From AP-16 sp036395835 (lineage in GTDB: Bacteria; Pseudomonadota; Alphaproteobacteria; Rhizobiales; Xanthobacteraceae), in assembly GCA_036395835.1 (NCBI GenBank), contig DASWCW010000036.1:1-64000 (forward strand): a stretch of 64,000 bases of DNA, written 5' to 3'. Positions 50,289-59,294 of the stretch are shown here, piece by piece. Position 1 is the first letter of the stretch; each line of letters starts with the position of its first letter. A model generated the notes under the pieces. It had not been told where the DNA came from, searched no databases, and saw only the letters and a list, made by a program, of their open reading frames with translations. The position numbers and the translations under genes are program-made.

Positions 50289-52604
50289 TCAAACGTCCGC
50301 GGCTTTTCCTTCGGCCGCCTGCGCGGCGGCCGCCTGCGCTTCGACCACGGCGATCGCCGTCATGTTGACGATGCCGCGCGGGGTCACCGAGGGCGTGAGG
50401 ATGTGGGCCGGCCGCGCCGCGCCCATGAGAATCGGCCCGACCGGGAACGCGTCGGCGAGCACCTGGATGGCGTGATAGGCGATATTGGCGGCGTCGAGAT
50501 CCGGTAGAATCAGCACGTTGGCCTCGCCCTCGAGGCGCGAATGCGGCAGCACATGCGCCCGGTACTCCGGGTTGAGCGCCGATTCCACGTTCATTTCCCC
50601 GTCCGCTTCGAGCGCCGGTTGGCTCGCGGCCAGCAGCTCGCAAGCGCGCCGCATCCTGCGCGCCGATTCGCTGTCGTAGCTGCCGAAATCCGAATGGGAG
50701 ACGAGCGCGATCTTGGGCTCGAGCCCGAAGCGACGCACGTGGGCGGCGGCGAGCACCGCCATGGCGGCGACGTCCTCGCTCGAAGGATGCTGGGTGACCT
50801 GGGTGTCGGCGAGGAAATACTCGCCTTTCGAGCTGATCACCAGCGAGAGTGCGGCGAAATCCCGCACGCCGGGTGCCAGCCCGATGATGTCGCGGATATG
50901 TCGCAGGTGCTCCCGGTAGCGGCCCTCGACCCCGCAGAGCATGGCGTCCACCTCGCCGCGGCAGAGCGCCAGCGCGGCGATCACGGTCGCGTCGGTGCGC
51001 ACCAGCGTGCGCGCCACGTCGGGCGTGACGCCGTGCCGGCCCGCCGCCTCCACATAGGTCTCGACGTAATTGCGGTAGCGCGGGTCATCCTCGGGATTGA
51101 CGAGATCTACATCCTTGCCGGGGCGAATCGAGAGGCCGAAGCGCTGCAGCCGGGCATCGATCACGCCCGGGCGGCCGACCAGGATCGGACGGGCGAGGCC
51201 CTCCTCGACCAGCACCTGCGCGGCCCGCAAGATCCGCTCGTTCTCGCCCTCCGCATAGATCACGCGCTTGGGCGCCGCCTTCGCCTGGGCAAACACCGGT
51301 CGCATGATCAGGCCGGAGCGGAACACGAACCGGATGAGCCGCTCCCGGTACTGCTCGAAATCCGCGATCGGCCGGGTGGCGACCCCGGAATCCATCGCGG
51401 CTTTCGCGACCGCCGGCGCGATGCGCAGGATCAGCCGGGGGTCGAACGGATTGGGAATGAGCGAGCCGGGACCGAACGTCCGCGCCTCCCCGCCGTAGGC
51501 GCGCGCGGCAACGTCGGACGGCGGCTCGCGAGCGAGCGCCGCGATCGCTTCGACCGCCGCGCGCTTCATCGCCTCGTCGATCGCGGTCGCCCCGACGTCG
51601 AGCGCGCCGCGGAAGATGTAGGGGAAGCACAGCACGTTGTTGACCTGGTTGGCGTAATCGGAACGCCCGGTGCAGATCATCGCCTCGGGCCGCACCGCGA
51701 GCGCTGCCTCCGGCATGATCTCCGGCACCGGATTGGCGAGCGCCATGATCAGCGGACCCGCGGCCATGCGCGCCACCATGTCGGGCTTGAGCACGCCGCC
51801 GGCCGAGAGGCCGAGGAAAATGTCGGCGCCCTCGATCACGTCGCCGAGCTTCCGCGCCCGCGTTTTTTGCGCATAGACCGCCTTCCAGCGGTCCATCAGC
51901 TTCTCGCGTCCCTCGTAGACGACGCCCTCGATGTCGGTCACCCAGATGTTTCCCGGCTTGGCGCCGAGCGCGACCAACAGATTGAGGCAGGCGAGCGCCG
52001 CCGCGCCCGCCCCCGAGGTGACGATCTTGACCGCAGCGAGCGCCTTGCCGCTCAGGCGCAGCGCGTTCAGCACGGCGGCGGCCACGATGATCGCGGTGCC
52101 GTGCTGATCGTCGTGGAACACCGGGATCTTCATGCGCTCTTTCAGCCGCGACTCGACCTCGAAGCACTCCGGCGCCTTGATGTCCTCGAGATTGATGCCG
52201 CCGAAGGTCGGCTCGAGCGCGGCGACGACCTCGACCATGCGCTCCACTTCGTTCGCCGCGATCTCGATGTCGAAGACGTCGATGCCCGCGAATTTCTTGA
52301 ACAGGACCGCCTTGCCTTCCATCACCGGCTTGCCGGCGAGCGGGCCGATGTCGCCGAGCCCGAGCACGGCGGTGCCGTTGCTCACCACCGCGACGAGGTT
52401 GGCGCGCGCGGTGAGCTCGGCGGCCTCGCTCGCGTCCGCCGCGATCGCCTCGCAGGCGGCGGCGACGCCCGGCGAATACGCGAGCGCGAGATCGCGCTGG
52501 TTGGCGAGCGGCTTGGTCGCCGCGATCTCGAGCTTTCCGGGGCGCGGCCCGCGATGATAGGCGAGCGCGCTCTCGCGCAGCTCCTCGGACAGATCGGTCG
52601 GCAC
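50289..52604 (-). CDS. maeB: NADP-dependent malic enzyme with phosphotransacetylase-like domain
   Basis: A 771-residue enzyme that converts malate to pyruvate and CO2 with NADPH. The N-terminal malic domain (YHRGPRPGKLEIAATKPL, LAYSPGVAAACEAI, FGGINLEDIKAPECF, FHDDQHGTAII) ends near residue 400, and a PTA-like domain from about 425 (FAQAKAAPKRVIYAEGENER; LPDLDAANIAYHAIQVLADA) binds acetyl-CoA for regulation in this family. The GTG at 52604 is preferred because GGGGAGGA lies directly upstream, against a TTG 54 bases earlier. It is adjacent to aspS on the same strand. Confidence 0.94.
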   Translation of the reverse strand: MPTDLSEELRESALAYHRGPRPGKLEIAATKPLANQRDLALAYSPGVAAACEAIAADASEAAELTARANLVAVVSNGTAVLGLGDIGPLAGKPVMEGKAVLFKKFAGIDVFDIEIAANEVERMVEVVAALEPTFGGINLEDIKAPECFEVESRLKERMKIPVFHDDQHGTAIIVAAAVLNALRLSGKALAAVKIVTSGAGAAALACLNLLVALGAKPGNIWVTDIEGVVYEGREKLMDRWKAVYAQKTRARKLGDVIEGADIFLGLSAGGVLKPDMVARMAAGPLIMALANPVPEIMPEAALAVRPEAMICTGRSDYANQVNNVLCFPYIFRGALDVGATAIDEAMKRAAVEAIAALAREPPSDVAARAYGGEARTFGPGSLIPNPFDPRLILRIAPAVAKAAMDSGVATRPIADFEQYRERLIRFVFRSGLIMRPVFAQAKAAPKRVIYAEGENERILRAAQVLVEEGLARPILVGRPGVIDARLQRFGLSIRPGKDVDLVNPEDDPRYRNYVETYVEAAGRHGVTPDVARTLVRTDATVIAALALCRGEVDAMLCGVEGRYREHLRHIRDIIGLAPGVRDFAALSLVISSKGEYFLADTQVTQHPSSEDVAAMAVLAAAHVRRFGLEPKIALVSHSDFGSYDSESARRMRRACELLAASQPALEADGEMNVESALNPEYRAHVLPHSRLEGEANVLILPDLDAANIAYHAIQVLADAFPVGPILMGAARPAHILTPSVTPRGIVNMTAIAVVEAQAAAAQAAEGKAADV

Positions 52605-52707
52605 CAGTTCCTCCCCTGCGGACGTTTTCGTGATTAAACTCCACTGCGGCGCGGGCAAAAATAGTTCTTCGCTACAGCGGAAAGAGCGCGTGCTGCTCAG
52701 CCCGGAC

Positions 52708-54480
52708 CTATTCGGCCTTGGGGGGCAGATCGAGCCGGATGTGCAGCTCGCGCAGCTGCTTCGGCAATACCTCGGAGGGCGCGCCCATCAGCAGATCTTC
52801 GGCGCGCTGCGTCATCGCGAACAGCGCGACCTCGCGCAGATTGTGCTCGCGGCAAAGCAGCATCACCATGCGGTCGAGCCCGGCCGCCATGCCGCCGTGG
52901 GGCGGCGCGCCGTAGCGGAATGCGCGGTACATGCCGCCGAAGCGCGCCTCCAGCACGGCATCGTCATAGCCGGCGATGGCGAACGCTTTCTTCATGATCT
53001 CGGGCTCGTGGTTGCGGATCGCGCCCGACGCGATCTCGTAGCCGTTGCACACGACGTCGTACTGGAAGGCGTTGATCGTGAGCGGATCGTTGCTCTCGAG
53101 CGCGGCGAGGCCGCCCTGCGGCATCGAGAACGGGTTGTGGGAAAAGTCGATCTTCTTGTCGAGGTCGTTCCATTCGTACATCGGGAAATCGACGACCCAG
53201 GCGAGCGCAAACCGCTTCTCGTCGATCAGCCCGAGTTCCTCGCCGAGCCGGGTGCGCGCGGCGCCGGCGAGCTTTGCCGCCTCTTCCTCCCGGCCGGCGG
53301 CGAAGAACACCGCGTCGCCCGGCTTCGCTCCGGCCGCCGCCGCGATCTTTTCCTGCACGCCGGCCGGAATGAATTTCGCGATCGGCCCTTTGCCGCCATC
53401 GGGCTCGAACACGATGTAGCCGAGCCCCGGCGCGGCAAGCTCGCTGCGCGCCCATTCGTTGAGCTTGTCGAAGAACGAGCGCGGCTGGGCGGCCGCGCCC
53501 GGCGCGGGAATCGCGCGCACGATCTTGTTCTTGAAGGCCTTGAACTCCACGTCGGCGCCGGCGAATTCCTCGGTCACGTCGGCGATGACGAGCGGGTTGC
53601 GCAAGTCCGGCTTGTCGGTGCCGTATTTGCGCATCGCCTCGCGGTAGGAGATGCGCGGAAACTCGTTCGTGACCGGCCAGCCGTCGGCGAATTCCTCGAA
53701 GACACCGCGCAGCACCGGCTCCATCGCCGCGAAGACGTCGTCCTGGGTGACGAAGCTCATCTCGACGTCGAGCTGATAGAACTCGCCCGGCAGGCGGTCG
53801 GCGCGCGGATCCTCGTCGCGGAAGCACGGCGCGATCTGGAAATACCGATCGAAGCCGGCGACCATCAGCAATTGCTTGAACTGCTGCGGCGCCTGCGGCA
53901 GCGCATAGAATTTGCCGGGATGCAGCCGCGACGGCACCAGAAAATCGCGCGCGCCCTCGGGCGAGGACGCGGTCAGGATCGGCGTCTGGAACTCGGAAAA
54001 GCCCTGGCGCTTCATCCGGGCGCGCAGGCTGTCGATCATGGCGATGCGCTTGACGATGTTGGCGTGCAGCCGCTCGCGCCGCAGATCGAGGAACCGGTAT
54101 TTGAGCCTGATGTCCTCGGGATATTCCTGCTCGCCAAACACCGGCAGCGGCAGCTCGGCGGCGGGCGAGAGCACCTCGATCTCGGCGATGAAAATTTCGA
54201 CCGCGCCGGTCGGAAGCTCGGGGTTCGCGGTGCCGTCCGGGCGCCGGCGCACCGTGCCGTCGATCCGCACCACCCATTCGGCGCGCAGGCCCTCGGCTGC
54301 GGCGAACGCCGGGCTGTCGGGATCGGCCACGCATTGGGTCAGCCCGTAATGGTCGCGCAAATCGATGAACAGCAGGCCGCCGTGGTCGCGGATGCGGTGG
54401 CACCAGCCGGAGAGCCGCACTGCCGCGCCGATATCGCGTTCGCGAAGCGCGCCGCAGGTGTGCGTGCGGTAGCGATGCAT
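52708..54480 (-). CDS. aspS: Aspartyl-tRNA synthetase
   Basis: A 590-residue class II synthetase of bacterial type. The OB-fold (CGALRERDIGAAVRLSGWCH) is followed by the catalytic core with FQTPILTASSPEGARDFLVP, the motif 2 FQIAPCFRDEDPRADR, a GAD insertion domain (ITRAIPAP-like KIVRAIPAPGA) and motif 3 GMAAGLDRMVMLL. No archaeal-type features are seen. Alphaproteobacteria often use a non-discriminating AspRS that also charges tRNA-Asn, but this cannot be decided here. The ATG at 54480 gives normal length; an open reading of 124 codons upstream is a repeat and is not coding. Confidence 0.96.
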   Translation of the reverse strand: MHRYRTHTCGALRERDIGAAVRLSGWCHRIRDHGGLLFIDLRDHYGLTQCVADPDSPAFAAAEGLRAEWVVRIDGTVRRRPDGTANPELPTGAVEIFIAEIEVLSPAAELPLPVFGEQEYPEDIRLKYRFLDLRRERLHANIVKRIAMIDSLRARMKRQGFSEFQTPILTASSPEGARDFLVPSRLHPGKFYALPQAPQQFKQLLMVAGFDRYFQIAPCFRDEDPRADRLPGEFYQLDVEMSFVTQDDVFAAMEPVLRGVFEEFADGWPVTNEFPRISYREAMRKYGTDKPDLRNPLVIADVTEEFAGADVEFKAFKNKIVRAIPAPGAAAQPRSFFDKLNEWARSELAAPGLGYIVFEPDGGKGPIAKFIPAGVQEKIAAAAGAKPGDAVFFAAGREEEAAKLAGAARTRLGEELGLIDEKRFALAWVVDFPMYEWNDLDKKIDFSHNPFSMPQGGLAALESNDPLTINAFQYDVVCNGYEIASGAIRNHEPEIMKKAFAIAGYDDAVLEARFGGMYRAFRYGAPPHGGMAAGLDRMVMLLCREHNLREVALFAMTQRAEDLLMGAPSEVLPKQLRELHIRLDLPPKAE

Positions 54481-54638
54481 GTCGTTCCCTGAGGAAAATG
54501 CTCGCGCCCTATGCGGCGAAAGCCGGCGGAAAAGCACATGCAGCCCGGCGTTTGTCAAGGCAACGGCTGGGGTGTGTGAGAGCCCATTCGGTCCGCGCTG
54601 GACACGATATGATCCGCGAGAGGTGCCGCACGCTCCTT

Positions 54639-54791
54639 CCCTCCCCCGCGAAGCGGTGGGGAGGGTGGCAAGGCGCGTAGCGCCGAGCCGGGTGGGGTTG
54701 GAACTCCTGAGCCAGTACAGTCCCCCCACCCCGATCGCCTTCGCTGTGCTCAGGCGATCGACCCTCCCCACCGCGCTGAAGCGCGGGGGAG
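54639..54791. repeat. Full-length GGGAGGG palindromic repeat
   Basis: CCCTCCCCC...GGGGAGGGTGG (54639-54668) starts the element and CCCTCCCCACCGCG...CGGGGGAGGG ends it. Between them lie GGCGCGTAGCGCCGAGCC and CGATCGCC/GGCGATCG arms. It is the same family as the insertion in nrdJ, here in the intergenic space between divergent aspS and the thiamine-diphosphate enzyme gene. Confidence 0.75.
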
Positions 54792-54890
54792 GGAAAAGCG
54801 CGACCGCGGCTCGGCCGGTGCCCGCCCTCGACTCTGCGGCGGGGATTTGCAAACTCGCCGCTTCACGCCGAGCGAGCCGGAGCTTGCGAC

Positions 54891-56522
54891 ATGGAACGGA
54901 TGACCGCCGCCGAAGCGACCGTGGCCTCGCTCATCGCCCACGGGCTCGACACGCTCTATGCCCTTCCCGGCGTGCACAACGATCCGCTCTTCGACGCGCT
55001 GTTCAACGCCGCCGAAACCATCCGGACCGTTCACACCCGGCATGAGCAAGGCGCCGCCTATATGGCGCTCGGCGCCGCGCTCGCGACCGGCAAGCCGCAA
55101 GCCTATTCGGTGGTGCCCGGCCCCGGCTTGCTCAACTCCGGCGCGGCGCTGCTCAACGCCTACAGCATGAATGCGCCGGTGCTGGCGCTGATCGGGCAGA
55201 TTCCCGACGCGGATATCGGCCGCGGTTTCGGCCACCTCCATGAGATCCGCGATCAGGCCGGCGTCATCGCGCGGCTCGTCGGCCATTGCGTCCGCATTCG
55301 CGCGCCCGAGGAAGCGTCCGCGCTGGTCGCCCAGGCGATGAGCGCCATGCGGACCGGGCGTCCCGGGCCGGCGGCGCTCGAATGCGCCATCGACATGTGG
55401 GGCCGCGCGGGCGAGGTGAAGCTCGTTCCGCCCCAGCCGGCGCCCGAGCCGCCGCTCGACGAAGATGCCATCATCGCCGCAGCCCGCCGGCTCGGCGCGG
55501 CGAAGCGCGTGCTGATCGTGTGCGGCGGCGGCGCGCAGGACGCGGCCAAGGAGGTCGGCGAAATTTCCGCCATGCTGCAGGCCCCGGTGCTCGGCTATCG
55601 TCGCGGCCGCGGCGTGCTCGACAGCCGCGATCCGCTGAGCGTGACGCTTCCGCTCGGACATGAGCTGTGGGGCGAAGCCGATGCCGTGCTGGCGATCGGC
55701 ACCCGGCTGCACAATCCGCAAACCGCCTGGGGCCTCGACGAGGATCTGACGATCGTCCGGATCGATGCCGATCCGGACGAGCCGGCCCGGTTCCGCGCGC
55801 CGGCGGTCGCGCTGATCGGCGGCGCCAAGCCGATCCTGCGCCGCCTGCTCGACGTGCTGCCCGGGCACAATGCGCGACGCAAACCGCGCAAGACCGAAAT
55901 GCAGGAGCGGCAGGCCCGGGTACGCAAGCGGCTCGAAAAGCTCGCGCCGCAGCTCGCGTATTTGGAGGCGATCCGCGCCGAGTTGCCCGAGGACGGAATT
56001 TTCGTCGACGAGGTGACCCAGATCGGCTTTGCCGCCCGGCTCCTGCTCCCCGTCTACAAGCCGCGGACCTTCCACTCGCCGGGATATCAGGACAACCTTG
56101 GCTGGGGATTTGCCACCGCGCTCGGCGTCCAGGATGCCCGGCGCGACGTGCCGGTGGTGGCGATCTCGGGCGATGGCGGCTTTCTCTACACGGCGAACGA
56201 GCTGGCAAGCGCCATGCACCACCGCATTCCCCTGGTGACCATCGTGTTCAACGACGATGCATTCGGCAATGTCCGCCGCATCCAGGCCGAGCGTTACGGC
56301 AACCGGCTGATCGCGAGCGATCTGACCAACCCGGATTTCGTGCGCTACGCCGAGAGCTTCGGGGCGAGAGCCGAGCGGGCACGCTCGCCCGAAGCGCTGC
56401 GCGATGCGCTGCGGCGCGCCTTGGCCGAGCGCGGCGGACCCAGCCTGATCGAGGTGCCGGTCGGCGAAATGCCGAGCCCGTGGGAGTTCATCCACATGCC
56501 GCGCGTGCGGGGAAAGTCGTAG
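54891..56522 (+). CDS. Thiamine-diphosphate-dependent enzyme (acetolactate synthase-like)
   Basis: A 543-residue enzyme of the ALS/benzoylformate decarboxylase group. TLYALPGVHNDPLFDAL and TRHEQGAAYMALGAALATGK carry the cofactor-activating Glu. VVPGPGLLNSG and the central FAD/nucleotide-like domain (VLIVCGGGAQDAAKE) follow, and AISGDGGFLYTANELASA with FNDDAFGNV is the ThDP-magnesium motif. It stands alone, without an ilvN-type small subunit, so biosynthetic acetolactate synthase is unlikely and the reaction is open. ATG at 54891 or 54900. Confidence 0.9.
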   Translation: MERMTAAEATVASLIAHGLDTLYALPGVHNDPLFDALFNAAETIRTVHTRHEQGAAYMALGAALATGKPQAYSVVPGPGLLNSGAALLNAYSMNAPVLALIGQIPDADIGRGFGHLHEIRDQAGVIARLVGHCVRIRAPEEASALVAQAMSAMRTGRPGPAALECAIDMWGRAGEVKLVPPQPAPEPPLDEDAIIAAARRLGAAKRVLIVCGGGAQDAAKEVGEISAMLQAPVLGYRRGRGVLDSRDPLSVTLPLGHELWGEADAVLAIGTRLHNPQTAWGLDEDLTIVRIDADPDEPARFRAPAVALIGGAKPILRRLLDVLPGHNARRKPRKTEMQERQARVRKRLEKLAPQLAYLEAIRAELPEDGIFVDEVTQIGFAARLLLPVYKPRTFHSPGYQDNLGWGFATALGVQDARRDVPVVAISGDGGFLYTANELASAMHHRIPLVTIVFNDDAFGNVRRIQAERYGNRLIASDLTNPDFVRYAESFGARAERARSPEALRDALRRALAERGGPSLIEVPVGEMPSPWEFIHMPRVRGKS

Positions 56523-56650
56523 GCGGAATGTAAAATGATACCAGAATCTCCGCCAAATCCGTTCATCCGGTTTGCAAGGAGCTGCCGAAGCCTTTGCCGG
56601 CATGTTTTGATCGGCGACACCGGCGCCGGCGTCCGCTAAAAACCGAGCAC

Positions 56651-57799
56651 ATGGAGCCGATCACGACCACCGATCCGCTTGCGCAGGCCTGCGCCCGGCT
56701 GGCCAAGCACCCCTACGTGACCATCGACACGGAATTTCTGCGCGAAAGCACCTACTACCCGATCCTGTGCGTGATGCAGATGGCGAGCCCGGACGAGGCT
56801 TTGGTCGTCGACGCGCTCGCGCCCGAGATCGATCTCGCGCCATTCTTCGCCCTGATGGCCGACGAGAGCGTGCTGAAGATCTTTCACGCGGGACGCCAGG
56901 ATATCGAGATCATCTGGCACCGCGCCGGCCTCATCCCGCATCCGGTGTTCGACACCCAGATCGCCGCCATGGTGCTCGGCTATGGCGATTCGGTCTCCTA
57001 CGAGCAGCTGGTCCAGCGCATCACCGGCGACTACCTCGACAAATCCCACCGGTTCACCGATTGGTCGCGCCGGCCGCTCAGCAAGGCGCAGATCGCCTAC
57101 GCGATCTCCGACGTCACGCATTTGCGCGACATCTATCTCGCGCTTTCGGCCGACCTCGCCAAGCGCGGGCGCACCGAGTGGGTCAACGAGGAGATGGAGA
57201 TCCTGACCTCGCCCGACACCTATCGGAGCGAGCCGGATAGCGCGTGGCAGCGCGTCAGGACCCGGGCGCGGAAGCCCAAGGAGCTTGCGGTCCTGATGGA
57301 GGTTGCGGCCTGGCGCGAGCGCGAGGCGCAAAGCCGCGACGTGCCGCGCGGACGCGTGCTCAAGGACGATGCGCTCGGCGACATCGCCGTGCAGGCGCCG
57401 ACCAGCTTGGAAAAGCTCGCCGCGCTACGCTCCCTGCCGCGGGGGTTCGAGCGCTCGAAATGGGGCGAGGCGATTCTCGAGGCGGTCGAGCGCGGGCTTG
57501 CGCGCGATCCGAAATCGCTGCCGCGGATCGAGCGCAGCCGCGGCGCGGTCAACGGCGCGGCAATCGTCGAATTGCTCAAGGTGCTGCTGCGCATGACCTC
57601 GGAGCGCCACGCGGTCGCCGCCAAGGTGATCGCCACCGTCGATGATCTCGAGCGGATCGCGACCGACGATGCGGCCGACGTCGCGGCACTCAAGGGCTGG
57701 CGGCGCGAGCTGTTCGGAGAGAAGGCGCTCGCGCTGAAGCAGGGCCGCCTCGCGCTCGCGATCGAGAACGGGCGCGTGGTGTCGGTGGAGCGGAACTGA
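56651..57799 (+). CDS. rnd: Ribonuclease D
   Basis: A 382-residue 3'-5' exoribonuclease involved in tRNA 3' end processing. The DEDD exonuclease domain has YVTIDTEFLRESTYYP (Asp and Glu ligands), IFHAGRQDIEIIWH (third Asp), and the AYAISDVTHLRDIY block with the fourth Asp. One or two HRDC domains follow (from about residue 205 and 295). The start ATG at 56651 fits the conserved N-terminus. It converges on the amidase gene with four bases between stop codons. Confidence 0.95.
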   Translation: MEPITTTDPLAQACARLAKHPYVTIDTEFLRESTYYPILCVMQMASPDEALVVDALAPEIDLAPFFALMADESVLKIFHAGRQDIEIIWHRAGLIPHPVFDTQIAAMVLGYGDSVSYEQLVQRITGDYLDKSHRFTDWSRRPLSKAQIAYAISDVTHLRDIYLALSADLAKRGRTEWVNEEMEILTSPDTYRSEPDSAWQRVRTRARKPKELAVLMEVAAWREREAQSRDVPRGRVLKDDALGDIAVQAPTSLEKLAALRSLPRGFERSKWGEAILEAVERGLARDPKSLPRIERSRGAVNGAAIVELLKVLLRMTSERHAVAAKVIATVDDLERIATDDAADVAALKGWRRELFGEKALALKQGRLALAIENGRVVSVERN

Positions 57800-57803
57800 C
57801 TTC

Positions 57804-59228
57804 TCAGTGCCGCGGCGGGCGGCGGTCGGCCCACGGCTGGGCGGCCTCGAGCTGCGCGGCAAGCCGGAACAGCGTCGCCTCGTCCCCGAAGGCTGCCGCG
57901 AACTGCACGCCGATCGGCAGCCCTTGCGCCGACCAATGCAGCGGAATCGACATCGCCGGATTGCCGGAGGTGTTGAACAGCGACGTGAACGCGATCGTGC
58001 CGAGCAGCGCCTGCAAGTAGGCTTGGGGATCGTTGTTGCCGGTCATGCTGAGCACGCCGAGCTTGTAGGGCGGCTCGCACATCGTCGGCGTGAGCAGCAG
58101 GTCGTAGCGGGTGAAGAAGCGGCCGACGACGCGGCCGACCTGGTGCAGCGCCCGGATCGCGCCGGCGTAATCGCTCGCGGTGAGCTCGCGTCCGGATTCG
58201 GCGGCCGCCCACGTGAAGGTCTCGACGTCGTCGGGTTTCGGCTCGCGGCCGAGCGCCTTGCCGCGCGCTTCGAGCGTCATGCGGGTGTTGGCGCCGATGA
58301 TGACCCGGCGCGCCTTGTTGTGCAGCTCCTCGTCGATGAAGGGCGAAGCTTCCTCCACGGAATGGCCGAGGCTCTCGCACAGCTTCGCAGCCTGCGACAC
58401 CGCCGCCACGCATTCCGGATGGACCGGATGGCCGCTCCACGCCCTGGTGGTGAATGCGATCTCGAGCCGGCCCGGCGCTGCGCCGACCTCCGCGAGATAC
58501 GGACCCCGGGGCGGCGGCGCCCAATACGGATCGCCGACGTCGGGTCCCGCGGTCGCGTCGAGCAGCGCCGCGCTGTCGCGCACCGAGCGCGTCACCGCGT
58601 GGCCGACGCTTGCGCCGCTCCAACCTTCGCCGAGGTCCGGCCCCAGCGGGGTGCGCGCGCGGGTCGGCTTGAGGCCGAACAAGCCGCAGCAGGACGCGGG
58701 AATGCGGATCGAGCCACCGCCGTCGGTCGCATGCGCGATCGGCAACATGCCGCAGGCGACCGCCGCCGCGGCGCCGCCGCTCGAGCCGCCGGCGCTGAAT
58801 TCGACATTCCACGGGTTGCGGGTCGGGCCGAACAATTTCGGCTCGACCGAGGTAGAGAGGCCGAACTCCGAGGTGTTGGTCTTGCCGAGAATGACCAGAC
58901 CCGCGCGCTTCATGCGCGCCACGATCTCGCTGTCGTGGTCGGCAACCGCGTCGCGGAAGAATGCGGAACCCGCCGACGTGATCGTGCCCGCGTAATAGAC
59001 GCCGAGGTCCTTGAGCAGATACGGCACGCCGGCGAACGGACCCGCGGGCAAACCCGCGGCGATCGCTGCTTCGGCCCGATCGTACATCCGGTCGACGACC
59101 GCGTTGATCGCGGGATTGCGCGCCTCGATGCACGCGACCGCGGCGTTCAGCAGCTCCTTCGGGGTCAGCGCGCGCGTCTTCACCAGATCCGCGAGACCGA
59201 GGCCGTCGAATTGCTCAAAATCTTTCAT
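57804..59228 (-). CDS. Amidase signature family enzyme (second copy)
   Basis: A 474-residue amide hydrolase. YLLKDLGVYYAGT holds the catalytic Lys, FSAGGSSGGAAAAVACG the cis-Ser, and HATDGGGSIRIPASCCGLFG the nucleophile Ser, so the Ser-cisSer-Lys triad is complete. The substrate is unknown. It is a close paralog (about four residues in five by eye) of the gene at 59295-60716, which stands immediately upstream on the same strand, so they arose by tandem duplication. Confidence 0.93.
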   Translation of the reverse strand: MKDFEQFDGLGLADLVKTRALTPKELLNAAVACIEARNPAINAVVDRMYDRAEAAIAAGLPAGPFAGVPYLLKDLGVYYAGTITSAGSAFFRDAVADHDSEIVARMKRAGLVILGKTNTSEFGLSTSVEPKLFGPTRNPWNVEFSAGGSSGGAAAAVACGMLPIAHATDGGGSIRIPASCCGLFGLKPTRARTPLGPDLGEGWSGASVGHAVTRSVRDSAALLDATAGPDVGDPYWAPPPRGPYLAEVGAAPGRLEIAFTTRAWSGHPVHPECVAAVSQAAKLCESLGHSVEEASPFIDEELHNKARRVIIGANTRMTLEARGKALGREPKPDDVETFTWAAAESGRELTASDYAGAIRALHQVGRVVGRFFTRYDLLLTPTMCEPPYKLGVLSMTGNNDPQAYLQALLGTIAFTSLFNTSGNPAMSIPLHWSAQGLPIGVQFAAAFGDEATLFRLAAQLEAAQPWADRRPPRH

Positions 59229-59294
59229 GGCACTTCCGCTTGTTCCTCGCTGCGCCCCCTACCCGATCGCCGGCGCGCGGCCGATCGGGATTTC

